Assembly (NCBI GenBank): GCA_035651955.1
Contig: DASRES010000014.1
Span: forward strand, 1 to 45,396
Length of the DNA: 45,396 nt
Origin: Acidimicrobiia bacterium
Lineage (GTDB): Bacteria > Actinomycetota > Acidimicrobiia > IMCC26256 > JAMXLJ01
Direction of reading: 5' to 3'
Below, piece after piece: positions 17,618-26,023 of this stretch (position 1 is its first letter; the number at the start of each line of letters is the position of its first letter). Position numbers and translations under genes: made by a program. The notes below the pieces were generated by a model. The model saw only the letters and a program-made list of their open reading frames with translations, was not told where the DNA came from and did not search any database.

Positions 17618-19038
17618 TGCCACTGGTCGCGGGCGTCGACTCGTCGACCTCGGCGTGCAAGGTCGAGGTCCGCGATGTCGACACGGGAACGATCGTCAGC
17701 ACGGGGCGCGCGCCCCATCCTGCGACCACTCCGCCCCGCAGCGAGCAGCACCCGGCCGCGTGGCGCACGGCGTTCGACACCGCCTGTCACCTCGCGGGCG
17801 CGACCCGGGTGAACCGGCCGGCCGCGATCGCGGTCGCCGCGCAGCAGCATGGGCTCGTCGTGCGCGACGCCAACGGTCACGTGCTCCGCCCTGCGAAGCT
17901 GTGGAACGACACCGAGTCCGCCACTGACGCGGCCGAGCTCGTCGCCGCGTTGCCTGACGGCGCGCGCGGGTGGGCGGCCGCGTGCGGGAGCGTCCCCGTC
18001 GCGAGCTTCACGATCACCAAGCTGCGGTGGCTGCGCCGCTGCGAGCCCGACGTGTACGCGCGCGTGGCGTCGGTGCTGCTGCCGCACGACTGGCTCACCG
18101 CGCAGCTCACCGGTCACGCGACGACCGACCGGGGCGACGCGTCCGGCACGGGCTACTGGTCACCCGCGGAGGGGCGCTACCGCGAAGATCTCCTCGCGCT
18201 CGTCGACGACACCGTCGACTGGTCGGCGATGCTGCCACGGGTGGCCGGGCCCACCGATGTGGTGGGGGAGTGGGGCGCGACGGGAGCGGTCGTCGGGCCC
18301 GGAACCGGCGACAACATGGCCGCCGCGCTCGGGCTCGGTCTCGAGCCCGGCGACCTCGTGCTGAGCATCGGGACGAGCGGCACCGCGTTCTGCGTGAGCG
18401 AGCGGCCGGGCTCGGACGCGACGGGTGCGGTCGCCGGCTTCGCGGACGCGACCGGCCGGCACCTGCCGCTCGTGTGCACGCTGAACGCGACGAAGGTCAC
18501 CGACGCCGTCGCCCGTCTGCTCGGCGTGACGATGCCCCAACTCGACGCGCTCGCGCTCGGCGCACCCGCGGGCGCGGGCGGGCTCGTCCTCGTCCCGCAT
18601 CTCGACGGCGAGCGCACGCCGAACCGGCCGGACGCGACGGGCTCGCTCGCAGGACTGCGCTCCGACGTGACGCGCGAGCAGGTCGCCCGCGCCGCGTTCG
18701 AGGGTGTGGTGTGCAACCTGCTCGCCGGCGCGGACGCGCTCGCCCACTGGGAGCCCGCCGTGACGTCCGGTCGCGTCGTGCTCGTCGGCGGAGCCGCGCG
18801 CAGCGCCGCCTACCGGCAGATCGTCGCGGACCTGACCGGCCGTCCGGTGACCGTCCCCGACAGCGCCGAGCTCGTCGCGCGCGGCGCCGCGGTCCAAGCC
18901 GCGGCGGTGCTGACGGGTGAGAGGTTCGACGCGGTCACGCGCGCGTGGAACGTCCGAGCGGGCGCGATGGTCGAGCCGGACCCGACGGTCGACGCGCCCG
19001 CCATCCGCGCTGCTTACGCGTCGAGGGCGTCGGGCTGA
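17617..19038 (+). CDS. xylB: Xylulokinase
   Basis: A 473-residue FGGY-family carbohydrate kinase phosphorylating D-xylulose to xylulose 5-phosphate. The N-terminal phosphate loop region is VAGVDSSTSACKVEV, a substrate segment is AAQQHGLVVRD, and the catalytic aspartate is D232 in GTGDNMAAALG, close to the position known for E. coli XylB. LSIGTSGTAFCV and VLVGGAARSAAYRQI are the nucleotide-binding motifs of the C-terminal domain. Its start is coupled to xylA, which supports the xylulose assignment over other FGGY sugars. Its last 25 bases overlap the end of the convergent reductase gene. Confidence 0.93.
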   Translation: MPLVAGVDSSTSACKVEVRDVDTGTIVSTGRAPHPATTPPRSEQHPAAWRTAFDTACHLAGATRVNRPAAIAVAAQQHGLVVRDANGHVLRPAKLWNDTESATDAAELVAALPDGARGWAAACGSVPVASFTITKLRWLRRCEPDVYARVASVLLPHDWLTAQLTGHATTDRGDASGTGYWSPAEGRYREDLLALVDDTVDWSAMLPRVAGPTDVVGEWGATGAVVGPGTGDNMAAALGLGLEPGDLVLSIGTSGTAFCVSERPGSDATGAVAGFADATGRHLPLVCTLNATKVTDAVARLLGVTMPQLDALALGAPAGAGGLVLVPHLDGERTPNRPDATGSLAGLRSDVTREQVARAAFEGVVCNLLAGADALAHWEPAVTSGRVVLVGGAARSAAYRQIVADLTGRPVTVPDSAELVARGAAVQAAAVLTGERFDAVTRAWNVRAGAMVEPDPTVDAPAIRAAYASRASG

Positions 19039-19958
19039 TCGAACCGCGCCTCTCGTCCTCGGACGATCGCGCACAGCGTCTCGTCGTACGGCGCGTCGAA
19101 CCCGAGCTCGTGGCTGAGGTCGACGACCGCGCCGTTGATCACGTCGATCTCCGAACGGCGGTGGGCGAGATGGTCGAGACGCATCGAAGGGCTCGCGTGC
19201 GGGATCGTCGACGCGAACTCGGTGACGTATCGCACCGGGTCGTCGAACGAGAACGGGACGCGCTTCGCGACACCGACGCGGTACGCCTCGCGCGTACAGC
19301 CGAGCGCGACACGCCACGCGTCGGCGTTCACCATCAGCTGACCGACGGTCACGTCGAACGCCGCGCACGGCGCGCTGAGCGTCACGTTGCACAGGAACTT
19401 CTCCCACACCATCCGGTCGATGTCCGCGAACGCCTGCACGTTGAACCCGGCGTCCGCGAACGCTCGCTCGATCACGCGCACGCGGGCGGTGAGCCCGCCG
19501 TGCAGCTCCCCGACGCGGATGAGCCGCATGCCCTCGTGATGGACGTGTCCGGGCTCGGGGATCGAGGAGCCGAACCCCTCCGCGATGCCCACGACGACGT
19601 GCTGCTCGGGAACGATCCGCGCGATGCGCGCACCGGAGCCGAGCCCGTTCTGGAACGCCACCACGACGTCGCCGGGCCTGAGCAGCGGGGCGATCTGCGA
19701 TGCGACGGTCCCGACCGCCCACGCCTTCGTCGCGACCAGCCAGACCTCGCACGCGCCGGCGTCGGCCGGGTGTCGCCCGACGTGGAGACCGCGCACGACG
19801 TCGTGCCCGCTCGCTCCCGAGACGGCAAGCCCCGAGGAGGCGATCGCGTCGATGTGCGCGTCCCAGACGTCGATCGCCCACACCTCGTGTCCCGCGCGAC
19901 CGAGGAACGCCGCGTAGACGGAGCCCATCGCGCCGGTCCCGACGACCGCGATCTTCAC
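19014..19958 (-). CDS. Ketopantoate reductase-like (ApbA/PanE family) dehydrogenase
   Basis: A 314-residue NAD(P)H-dependent 2-oxoacid reductase-like protein. The Rossmann motif is KIAVVGTGAMGSVYAAFLG at the N-terminus; VATKAW and FQNGLG correspond to the known KxxD/NG regions; VWEKFLCNVTLS is the conserved segment with the catalytic-type lysine and asparagine. The C-terminal helices are present (MRLDHLAHRRSEIDVINGAV). Many actinobacterial paralogues are not involved in pantothenate synthesis, and the neighbourhood (TetR, SDR, oxygenases) points to a catabolic oxidoreductase. It starts 7 bp after the TetR gene on the same strand, so the two form an operon. Confidence 0.8.
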   Translation of the reverse strand: MKIAVVGTGAMGSVYAAFLGRAGHEVWAIDVWDAHIDAIASSGLAVSGASGHDVVRGLHVGRHPADAGACEVWLVATKAWAVGTVASQIAPLLRPGDVVVAFQNGLGSGARIARIVPEQHVVVGIAEGFGSSIPEPGHVHHEGMRLIRVGELHGGLTARVRVIERAFADAGFNVQAFADIDRMVWEKFLCNVTLSAPCAAFDVTVGQLMVNADAWRVALGCTREAYRVGVAKRVPFSFDDPVRYVTEFASTIPHASPSMRLDHLAHRRSEIDVINGAVVDLSHELGFDAPYDETLCAIVRGREARFDQPDALDA

Positions 19959-19965
19959 GGGTTCC

Positions 19966-20652
19966 TCAGCCCGTGTGCCCCTGCAGCGCGCGCAGGCAGA
20001 ACTGCCAGCTGTCCTCCGCGCTGATCCGCAGCCCCGCGCTCCGCGTCAGGCGATCCTCGAACCAGGTGGAGACCACGCAGCGGAGCAGGAGCGCCGTCGC
20101 GACGCGCGTGTCGGGCCAGTCGATCTGTCCCGCGCGCTTCGCCTCGTTGACGAGGTCGGCGAGCAGCTGCGAGATCGGCGCGAACATCGCCTCGACCTGC
20201 TCGGGGTGACTGCGTGCGAGCTCCAGCGAGAACTCGGAGATCGGCCGCCGATTGTGCGCATCGGGCCGCCGCGCCGCGAGCTCGGGATCGCACTGCTCGT
20301 GGAGCGAGACGACGAACGCGCGCAGACGCGCGAGCGGTGCGTCCTCGGCATCGACGGCGGCACGAAGCTCGTCGACCGCCTCGCGAATCGTCTCCTCGAA
20401 CAGCGCGAGCAGGAGCTCGTCCTTGCTGTCGAAGCACTGGTAGAAGGTGCGCAGCGACTGCTTGGCGCGCGACACGACGTCGAGGATCGTGAACTCCGTC
20501 GTGCCCTTGTCGTCCATGATCTGGAACGCGGCGTCGAGAAGCCGTTGCGCGCGTTGCTCGGCGCGGGTGCGCGCGGTGTCCAGCGTCCGCGACACCACGC
20601 GCCCGCGCCACGTCGGCCCGGGCTCGCGGTCGTTCGCGTCGACGTCCGTCAT
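19966..20652 (-). CDS. TetR-family transcriptional regulator
   Basis: A 228-residue TetR protein. The HTH spans about residues 35-82: RAQRLLDAAFQIMDDKGTTE, FTILDVVSRAKQSLRTFYQC and FDSKDELLLALFEE. The remainder is a helical ligand domain with many acidic and arginine residues. The ATG at 20652 is preceded by GGAAGG. It is divergent from an SDR gene, and the 81-bp gap contains a palindrome-based composite element that recurs at 27377; this protein is the natural candidate to bind both. It is co-transcribed with the PanE-like reductase. Effector unknown; acyl-CoA or a cyclic intermediate would fit the surrounding catabolic genes. Confidence 0.87.
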   Translation of the reverse strand: MTDVDANDREPGPTWRGRVVSRTLDTARTRAEQRAQRLLDAAFQIMDDKGTTEFTILDVVSRAKQSLRTFYQCFDSKDELLLALFEETIREAVDELRAAVDAEDAPLARLRAFVVSLHEQCDPELAARRPDAHNRRPISEFSLELARSHPEQVEAMFAPISQLLADLVNEAKRAGQIDWPDTRVATALLLRCVVSTWFEDRLTRSAGLRISAEDSWQFCLRALQGHTG

Positions 20653-20680
20653 GGGTCCGTCCCTTCCGGCGCACACGTTG

Positions 20681-20718
20681 GTAATCGACGTTACGCTGCT
20701 GCGAGAGCAAGGTTCTCG
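20681..20718. promoter_or_regulatory. Composite operator, copy A
   Basis: GTAATCGACGTTAC (20681-20694, imperfect palindrome) is followed after 8 bp by the imperfect dyad GAGAGCAAGGTTCTC (20703-20717). The same two boxes with the same 8-bp spacing, and the same 53-bp distance from first base to start codon, occur at 27377-27414. It lies between the divergent TetR and SDR genes. Confidence 0.65.
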
Positions 20719-20733
20719 TTCGGCGGGGGGAAC

Positions 20734-21498
20734 GTGCGGCTCGACGGGAAGGTCGCGATCGTCACCGGCGCCGGCTCGGGCATGGGCCGCGCGATCGCGA
20801 GGCGGTTCGCGGCGGCGGGCGCGCGTGTCGTGTGCGCCGACATGAGCGGCCGTGAGGCGGACGTCGCGGAGCTCATCGGCGAGGCGGCGCGCGCCGCGCA
20901 CGTCGACGTCACTCGCGCCGAGGACGTCGTCCGCATGATCGGCGTCGCGACGGGCGAGCTCGGCCGGCTCGACGTGCTGTGCAACAACGCCGGGGTCGGC
21001 GGTCCGCACCAACCGCTCGCCGACGTCGACGACGCGCTCTTCGACGAGCTCGTCGCCGTGAACCTCAAGGGTGTGTTCCTCGGGATGAAGCACGCCATCC
21101 CCGCGATGCTCGACAACGGAGGAGGCTCGATCGTCAACACCGCGTCCGCGGCCGGGCTCGTCGGGTGGCAAGGGCTGTCGGTGTACTCGGCGACGAAGGC
21201 GGGCGTCGTGCAGCTGACGAAGTCCGCCGCGCTCGACTACGCCGAGACCGGCATCCGCATCAACGCGATCTGCCCGGGCATGACGTACACGGGCCTCGCC
21301 GGCGCGGCCCCCGACAGCGAGCCGCCGTCCGGCGCGCACCTGCCGACTCCGATGAAGCGATGGGGGCGTCCCGGCGAGCTCGCGGCTGCCGCGCTGTTCC
21401 TCGCCAGCGACGAGTCGTCGTTCGTGACGGGCGCCGCGATCCCCGTCGACGGCGGGTACACCGCGAGCGGCCCGCCGGTGACACGCGGCCGTGGCTGA
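20734..21498 (+). CDS. Short-chain dehydrogenase/reductase
   Basis: A 254-residue classical SDR. Cofactor motif TGAGSGMG at residues 11-18, NNAG at 84-87, and the catalytic set S138, Y151 and K155 (VYSATKAG). An acidic residue after the second strand (CADMS) suggests NAD(H) over NADP(H). It ends with the usual FVTGAAIPVDGGYT. The GTG at 20734 follows a GGGGGG ribosome site. Its substrate is an unknown alcohol or ketone. Transcription starts under composite element A, and it stands apart from the later oxygenase operon, whose own SDR is a different, only moderately similar protein. Confidence 0.87.
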   Translation: MRLDGKVAIVTGAGSGMGRAIARRFAAAGARVVCADMSGREADVAELIGEAARAAHVDVTRAEDVVRMIGVATGELGRLDVLCNNAGVGGPHQPLADVDDALFDELVAVNLKGVFLGMKHAIPAMLDNGGGSIVNTASAAGLVGWQGLSVYSATKAGVVQLTKSAALDYAETGIRINAICPGMTYTGLAGAAPDSEPPSGAHLPTPMKRWGRPGELAAAALFLASDESSFVTGAAIPVDGGYTASGPPVTRGRG

Positions 21499-21572
21499 GC
21501 CATACGCGCCACGGCGTCGACAACGACGGTTGACGGCGCGGGTCCCGTGTCAGTGACGCTTCAGTGAGCGAG

Positions 21573-21593
21573 GAGTCGGTCCTGAACCGACTC
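21573..21593. terminator. Stem-loop terminator flanked by direct repeats
   Basis: GAGTCGGT and ACCGACTC form a perfect 8-bp stem with a 5-nt loop (CCTGA) between the convergent SDR and LLM genes. Nearly identical 16-bp repeats, ACGCTTCAGTGAGCGA at 21556-21571 and ACGCTTCATTGAGCGA at 21594-21609, lie on each side. Termination in both directions is the simplest reading. Confidence 0.55.
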
Positions 21594-21625
21594 ACGCTTC
21601 ATTGAGCGATGAGCGATCCGATCCG

Positions 21626-22594
21626 TCACCGGCCGGCGAGACGCTCGACGATCGGCGCGAACTGGTCGAGCCTCGCCTGCTGGATCGTCACGTAGTTGAC
21701 GGCCAACGGCTCGCGCCGCTCCTCGAGCTGGTCGACGATCGCGTCGGCCGTGCCGACGAGCACGTTCGGGTGGTCGCGAAGCACGTCCGGTTCGGTCCGC
21801 AGCGAGCGCGCGATCCGGCCGATCGCCGCCTCGCGGTCGGCCGTCACCTCGACGAAGTACGGCGAGCTCTCGACGTCGAGCGCGGCGAACCGCGCGCCTG
21901 CGGCCGCACGTGCGTACCCCACGCGACGCATCGCTTCCTCCGTCGGCGTGAGACCGTCCTCGTTGCGCGCGACGAACGGCACGTTCGAGATGCTCACGAT
22001 GTCCGCCTCCCGCCCGGCGAGCGACAGGACGCGCGCACGCGCGCCACCGATCATCATGGGCGGGTGCGGATGCTGCACCGGACGGGGCGTTCCTGCGTAC
22101 CCGGTGACGTGCACGTGGTCGCCGGAGCAGTCGAGCTCGTCGCCCGACCAGTGCGCCTTGAGCAGTGCGACGACCTCCTCGAGCTTGTCGACCCTTCGCG
22201 CCGGCGCGTCGAACGGGACTCCCATCGCCGTGTACTCGACGTCGCTCCACCCGGCGCCGATCCCGACCTCGAGCCGCCCGTCCGACAACACGTCGAGCGT
22301 CGCGGTCTCCTTGGCGAGCACCGCGGGCAGGTGGTAGTCGACGCAGAAGACCCGGCAGCCGATGCGCAGCCGGTCGGTGACCGCGGCCGCGGTCGCCATC
22401 GCCGCGATCGGGGCGACGTCCTGCCGCGGAGTGTGAGCGGCGCGCTGCGCCGGGCCCGGCCCGAGGTAGTGGTCGGCGAGGAAGAGCGTCGAGTACCCGA
22501 CGTCCTCGACCCGCACGGCGAGCTCGCGCCACTCGGCGGCGCTCGACGCGGTCGTGGCCTGCACCGCGAAGCGGAACGGGCGGGGTCCGCTCAT
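21626..22594 (-). CDS. LLM-class (F420-dependent type) oxidoreductase
   Basis: A 322-residue luciferase-like monooxygenase superfamily protein. Typical blocks: RFAVQATTASSAAEWRELAV at the N-terminus, GYSTLFLADHY, TDRLRIGCRVFCVDYHLPAV, LDVLSDGRLEVGIGAGW and PPMMIGG. This arrangement is that of actinobacterial coenzyme F420-dependent LLM enzymes, which carry out hydride transfer or, for FMN members, oxygenation; which cofactor is used cannot be proven here. It is divergent from the oxygenase operon (68 bp between starts). A -10-like TATTCT lies close to its ATG. A role in the same catabolic pathway is inferred from position only. Confidence 0.85.
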   Translation of the reverse strand: MSGPRPFRFAVQATTASSAAEWRELAVRVEDVGYSTLFLADHYLGPGPAQRAAHTPRQDVAPIAAMATAAAVTDRLRIGCRVFCVDYHLPAVLAKETATLDVLSDGRLEVGIGAGWSDVEYTAMGVPFDAPARRVDKLEEVVALLKAHWSGDELDCSGDHVHVTGYAGTPRPVQHPHPPMMIGGARARVLSLAGREADIVSISNVPFVARNEDGLTPTEEAMRRVGYARAAAGARFAALDVESSPYFVEVTADREAAIGRIARSLRTEPDVLRDHPNVLVGTADAIVDQLEERREPLAVNYVTIQQARLDQFAPIVERLAGR

Positions 22595-22662
22595 CGGGTG
22601 AGAATACCGCTTACCAACGCGGGGTAGCGCCCATTCCGCCGTGCGATTATCGTGTTCTCCGC

Positions 22663-23541
22663 GTGGCGAAGCGAACGAGGTTCAGCGAGTACCGGGACCG
22701 GTACGCGAACTACCGGTTCGAGCTCGACGACGACGGGATCCTGCTGATGCAGTGCCACACGAACGGCGGCAGCCTCGTGTGGGACTGGAAGGCGCACGAC
22801 GACATGGCGGACGCCTTCGCCGACGTCGCCGGCGACCGTGACATCAAGGTCCTGATCCATACGGGCACCGGCGACAACTACAACGCGGACTGGGGCCGGC
22901 TGCCGAACGGCGAGCTGCCCGACCCGCCGCTGTACGACGCGATGCCGGGCGTGCGCGGGCTGCGCAAGCTCGACGAGAAGGCCTGGTACGCGCGCCACAT
23001 GATCCAGAACGTGCTCGACGTCGACGTGCCGATGATCAGCGCCGTCAACGGGCCGTGCAACTGCCACTCCGAGGTCCCGTTGATGGGCGACATCGTGCTC
23101 GCCTCGGAGGACGCGTACTTCCAGGACGCGCCGCACTTCCCGAAGGGGCTCGTCCCCGGCGACGGGCAGCACGTGATCTGGAGCTTCCTCGTCGGTCACA
23201 ACCGGGCGCGCTACTTCCTGCTGACGGGCAAGAAGCTGACCGCGCAGGAGGCCCTCGAGTGGGGCGCGGTGAACGAAGTGCTCCCGAAGGATCGGGTGCT
23301 CGACCGCGCGTGGGAGCTCGCGCGGGAGCTCGTGAAGCGGCCGCCGCTCGTGTTGCGCTACACGCGCCAGCTGTTCACGAACCCGCTCAAGCGCGCGTTC
23401 GTCGACGAGCTCGGCCACGGGCTCGCGCGCGAGACATACGCGCAGCAGGAGTGGTTCCCGTTCGGCGGCGGCATGGCGCCGCTCGACCGTGCCTGGGACG
23501 ACGAGCCGTGGTCCGGTGACGCGACCCGCGACGAGAGGTGA
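22663..23541 (+). CDS. 6-oxocamphor hydrolase-like crotonase (beta-diketone C-C hydrolase)
   Basis: A 292-residue crotonase-fold protein. Segments HTNGGSLVW, FQDAPHFPKGLVPGDGQHV and ARYFLLTGKKLTAQEAL-WGAVNEVL closely resemble 6-oxocamphor hydrolase (OCH), a retro-Claisenase that cleaves cyclic beta-diketones. The catalytic residues I recall for OCH (H45, H122, H145, D154, E244) have counterparts here at H45, H135, H158, D167 and E257, the last four at a constant offset of 13. That supports C-C hydrolase activity over enoyl-CoA hydration. The start is GTG with no Shine-Dalgarno; TATCGT lies 9 bp upstream, so a leaderless transcript is possible. It leads the Rieske operon (4 bp gap). Confidence 0.75.
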   Translation: MAKRTRFSEYRDRYANYRFELDDDGILLMQCHTNGGSLVWDWKAHDDMADAFADVAGDRDIKVLIHTGTGDNYNADWGRLPNGELPDPPLYDAMPGVRGLRKLDEKAWYARHMIQNVLDVDVPMISAVNGPCNCHSEVPLMGDIVLASEDAYFQDAPHFPKGLVPGDGQHVIWSFLVGHNRARYFLLTGKKLTAQEALEWGAVNEVLPKDRVLDRAWELARELVKRPPLVLRYTRQLFTNPLKRAFVDELGHGLARETYAQQEWFPFGGGMAPLDRAWDDEPWSGDATRDER

Positions 23542-23545
23542 CGTC

Positions 23546-24838
23546 GTGACCGACATCCAGGAGCGGCTCGCGACCGGCAAGGGCAAGTTCACGCTGCTGT
23601 ACCCGGAGCTCGGCACCGCGCCGGTCAGCTACGAGGACTGCATCTCGGAGGAGCTCTTCGCCGCGGAGCGCGACGCCATCTTCGAGCGCACCTGGCTCTA
23701 CGTCGGGCGCGTCGAGCGCCTGCCCAGGAAAGGCTCGTACTTCACACGCGAGCTGCCGGGCCGGCTCGCGTCGATCGTCGTCACCCGCGGGCTCGACGAC
23801 ACCGTGCACGCGTTTCACAACGTCTGCGCGCACCGCGGCAACAAGGTCGTCTGGCACGAGCACCCGCAGCAGGAGACCAGCGGGACATGCCGCGAGTTCG
23901 CGTGCAAGTACCACGGGTGGCGCTACGGCCTCGACGGGTGCATCACGCACGTGACGAACGAGTCCGAGTTCTTCGACCTCGACAAGACGACACTCCGCAT
24001 GCCGAAGGTGCACTGCGAGGTGTTCGCCGGGTTCGTGTTCGTGAACCTGGCCGAGGATCCCGTCCCGCTGCGGACGTTCCTCGGCGAACGGATCGGTGAG
24101 CTCGAGGTGTACCCGTTCGAGCGCATGACCCAGCGCTACGGGTTCTCGACGCGCATCCACGGCAACTGGAAGCTCGCGGTCGACTCGGTGTGCGAGTGGT
24201 ACCACCCGCCGTACGTGCACGGCCGGTTCATCGACCCCGACGTGTCGAAGGCCGAGAAGATGGTCCCGCCCGTCGACGCGTACCACTACGACCTGTTCCG
24301 GCCGCACATGCTGACGTCGGTGCCCGGGCCGCCGCCCCTGCCACCGCGCGAGCCGGGAACCGCGGGCGCCGCCCGGCAGGACCAGCGGTGGGTCTACAAG
24401 CTGTTCCGCGCCGGACTGTTCGGGCCGGACGACGTCCCCGACGTGGGCCCCTTGCCCGAGTTCCTGAACAAGGGGCGCATCAACTCCTGGGGCAACGACC
24501 AGTTCTGGCTGTTCCCGAACCTCTCCATCCAGATCTGGGCGCGCAACTACTACATCACCTACACGTACTGGCCCGAGGCGGTCGACTCGCACGTCTACGA
24601 GATCGACATGTACTTCGTGCCGCCCGCCAACGCGCAGGAGCGCCTCGCGCAGGAGCTCGTCGTCGACTCGACGATGGAGTTCGCGATGCAGGACGTCAAC
24701 ACGATCGAGGCCACCCAGTCGGGGCTGTCGACCCGCGCCCAGCACCAGTTCCAGCTGGGCGACCAGGAGCTGCTCATCCGCCAGTTCCACACCGTCGTGC
24801 GCGACACCGTCGCCGCCCACAAGGAGGCGCGCAGGTGA
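23546..24838 (+). CDS. Rieske non-heme iron oxygenase, large subunit
   Basis: A 430-residue ring-hydroxylating oxygenase alpha-subunit. The Rieske [2Fe-2S] ligands are C94 and H96 (CAHRGN) and C120 and H123 (CKYHGW). The spacing from H96 to C120 is 23 residues, longer than the usual 15-17, with the extra loop HEHPQQETSG. The mononuclear iron site is H220 and H225 in CEWYHPPYVH plus D383 in MQDVNTIE. It inserts oxygen using electrons from a reductase/ferredoxin pair, none of which is encoded here. It is the second gene of the operon and overlaps the next small gene by GTGA. Substrate unknown; an alicyclic or aromatic compound feeding the OCH-like enzyme is a reasonable guess. Confidence 0.9.
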   Translation: MTDIQERLATGKGKFTLLYPELGTAPVSYEDCISEELFAAERDAIFERTWLYVGRVERLPRKGSYFTRELPGRLASIVVTRGLDDTVHAFHNVCAHRGNKVVWHEHPQQETSGTCREFACKYHGWRYGLDGCITHVTNESEFFDLDKTTLRMPKVHCEVFAGFVFVNLAEDPVPLRTFLGERIGELEVYPFERMTQRYGFSTRIHGNWKLAVDSVCEWYHPPYVHGRFIDPDVSKAEKMVPPVDAYHYDLFRPHMLTSVPGPPPLPPREPGTAGAARQDQRWVYKLFRAGLFGPDDVPDVGPLPEFLNKGRINSWGNDQFWLFPNLSIQIWARNYYITYTYWPEAVDSHVYEIDMYFVPPANAQERLAQELVVDSTMEFAMQDVNTIEATQSGLSTRAQHQFQLGDQELLIRQFHTVVRDTVAAHKEARR

Positions 24839-25170
24839 GCGAGCAACTGTTGCCCGACGCGTTCGCGGAGCTCGAGCCGTTCGTCGAGGACTGGGCGAAG
24901 CCGACGCGCGCCGAGCGGTACGCGACCCGCCTCTCGAAGCCGTTCGACGAGACGGTCGCCTTTTACGACGCGATCGCGCCACGGGCCGAGGAGGCCATCG
25001 CGTACCTCGACGCGCTCGACCTGAACGCGCTTCCTGACGACGCGACCAGGCTGCTGCACCTCCTCTACTCGATGATCCTCGTGTCGTACGCGGTGAACGT
25101 GTTCAAGCAGCCCCGCATCCCCGACTCGGGTTCGGCGTTCTTCGACACGGTCGCCGAGCCCGCCGTGTGA
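24835..25170 (+). CDS. Small Rieske-associated conserved protein
   Basis: A 111-residue acidic, mainly helical protein (SEQLLPDAFAELEPFVEDWA; ERYATRLSKPFDETVAFYDA; RLLHLLYSMILVSYAVNVFK; QPRIPDSGSAFFDT). I do not recognise a named domain. Proteins of similar size and sequence style, with the pattern LEPFV.WA.PTE.ER...R, sit next to Rieske oxygenases in actinobacteria, from memory. It is not a typical ring-hydroxylase beta-subunit, which is longer and has an NTF2-like fold. GTG overlaps the oxygenase stop, so the two are translationally coupled and likely made in fixed ratio, which suggests an accessory or assembly role. No cysteines are present, so it is not a ferredoxin. Confidence 0.7.
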   Translation: MSEQLLPDAFAELEPFVEDWAKPTRAERYATRLSKPFDETVAFYDAIAPRAEEAIAYLDALDLNALPDDATRLLHLLYSMILVSYAVNVFKQPRIPDSGSAFFDTVAEPAV

Positions 25171-25177
25171 GAGCGCC

Positions 25178-26023
25178 GTGGTACGCGAACGCAACGAGCT
25201 CGGCGAGCACCTCGGTGTGGAGATCGTCGGCATGACCGCGGCCGACCTCGTGAACCGTGAGGCGGCCGACGACTGCCGAGCGATGCTCGAGCGCCATGGC
25301 GTGGTCGTCTACCGCGGCGCCCACCTCGATGACGCCCAGCTCCTCACCTTGAGTCGCGCGCTCGGTCATGTCGTCGTCCCACCGGTGACCGACTCCGGTG
25401 ACATCCCGGAGGTCGCGACGATCACGATGGACCCCGCCAAGAGCAGGCTCGCCGCGGTCCGAAAGGGCAACTTCCTCTGGCACATCGACGGCACACACGA
25501 CGAGCAGCCGCAGAAGGCGACGCTCCTCACGGCGTGGGCGGTCGATCCCGCGGGCGGCGACACCGAGTTCGCGACCACGTACGCGGCGTACGACGCGCTG
25601 CCGGACGACGACAAGGCCACGATCGACGACCTTCGCGTCGTCCACCGGTTCTCACGACCGATGCGCATCACGTTCCCCGGCGCGACACCGGAGCAGCGCG
25701 CCGCCTGGAACCGCGTGCCCGAGCGGGTTCATCCGCTCGTCTGGCGGCGCAAGGACGGTCGTCGATCGCTCGTGATCGGAGCGACCGCGGACGAGATCGT
25801 CGGCTGGTCCGAGAACGCCGGCCGGGCGTTGCTCGACCGGTTGGACGGCTGGGCCACCCAGCCGCGGTTCACGTACCGCCACCGGTGGCGCGAAGGCGAC
25901 CTCGTCGTCTGGGACAACACCGGCATGCTGCACCGCGCGCTGCCGTTCGAACCGACGTCGCCGCGGGTGCTCCACCGCACGACGCTCGTCGGCGAGGAGC
26001 CCGTCACGGGACGGGTCGCGTGA
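25178..26023 (+). CDS. TauD/TfdA-family 2-oxoglutarate Fe(II) dioxygenase
   Basis: A 281-residue non-heme iron dioxygenase. The facial triad is H102 and D104 in FLWHIDGTH and the distal H252 in NTGMLHRALPF; R263 or R267 in SPRVLHRTTL should bind 2-oxoglutarate. Length matches the family. Members hydroxylate sulfonates, aryloxyalkanoates, and diverse carboxylates. Within this operon it provides a second hydroxylation step in addition to the Rieske enzyme. GTG start 7 bp after the previous stop; its own stop overlaps the GTG of the following SDR (GTGA). Confidence 0.9.
   Translation: MVRERNELGEHLGVEIVGMTAADLVNREAADDCRAMLERHGVVVYRGAHLDDAQLLTLSRALGHVVVPPVTDSGDIPEVATITMDPAKSRLAAVRKGNFLWHIDGTHDEQPQKATLLTAWAVDPAGGDTEFATTYAAYDALPDDDKATIDDLRVVHRFSRPMRITFPGATPEQRAAWNRVPERVHPLVWRRKDGRRSLVIGATADEIVGWSENAGRALLDRLDGWATQPRFTYRHRWREGDLVVWDNTGMLHRALPFEPTSPRVLHRTTLVGEEPVTGRVA

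Noticed and set aside
19014-19038. 25-bp tail-to-tail overlap of xylB and the reductase gene
   Set aside because: Checked as a possible mis-called stop, but both C-termini look normal; convergent overlaps are common in compact genomes.
22594-22663. Possible third copy of the composite element (GGTAAGCGGTATTC on the minus strand)
   Set aside because: Only the GGTAA half resembles copies A and B and the second dyad is missing.
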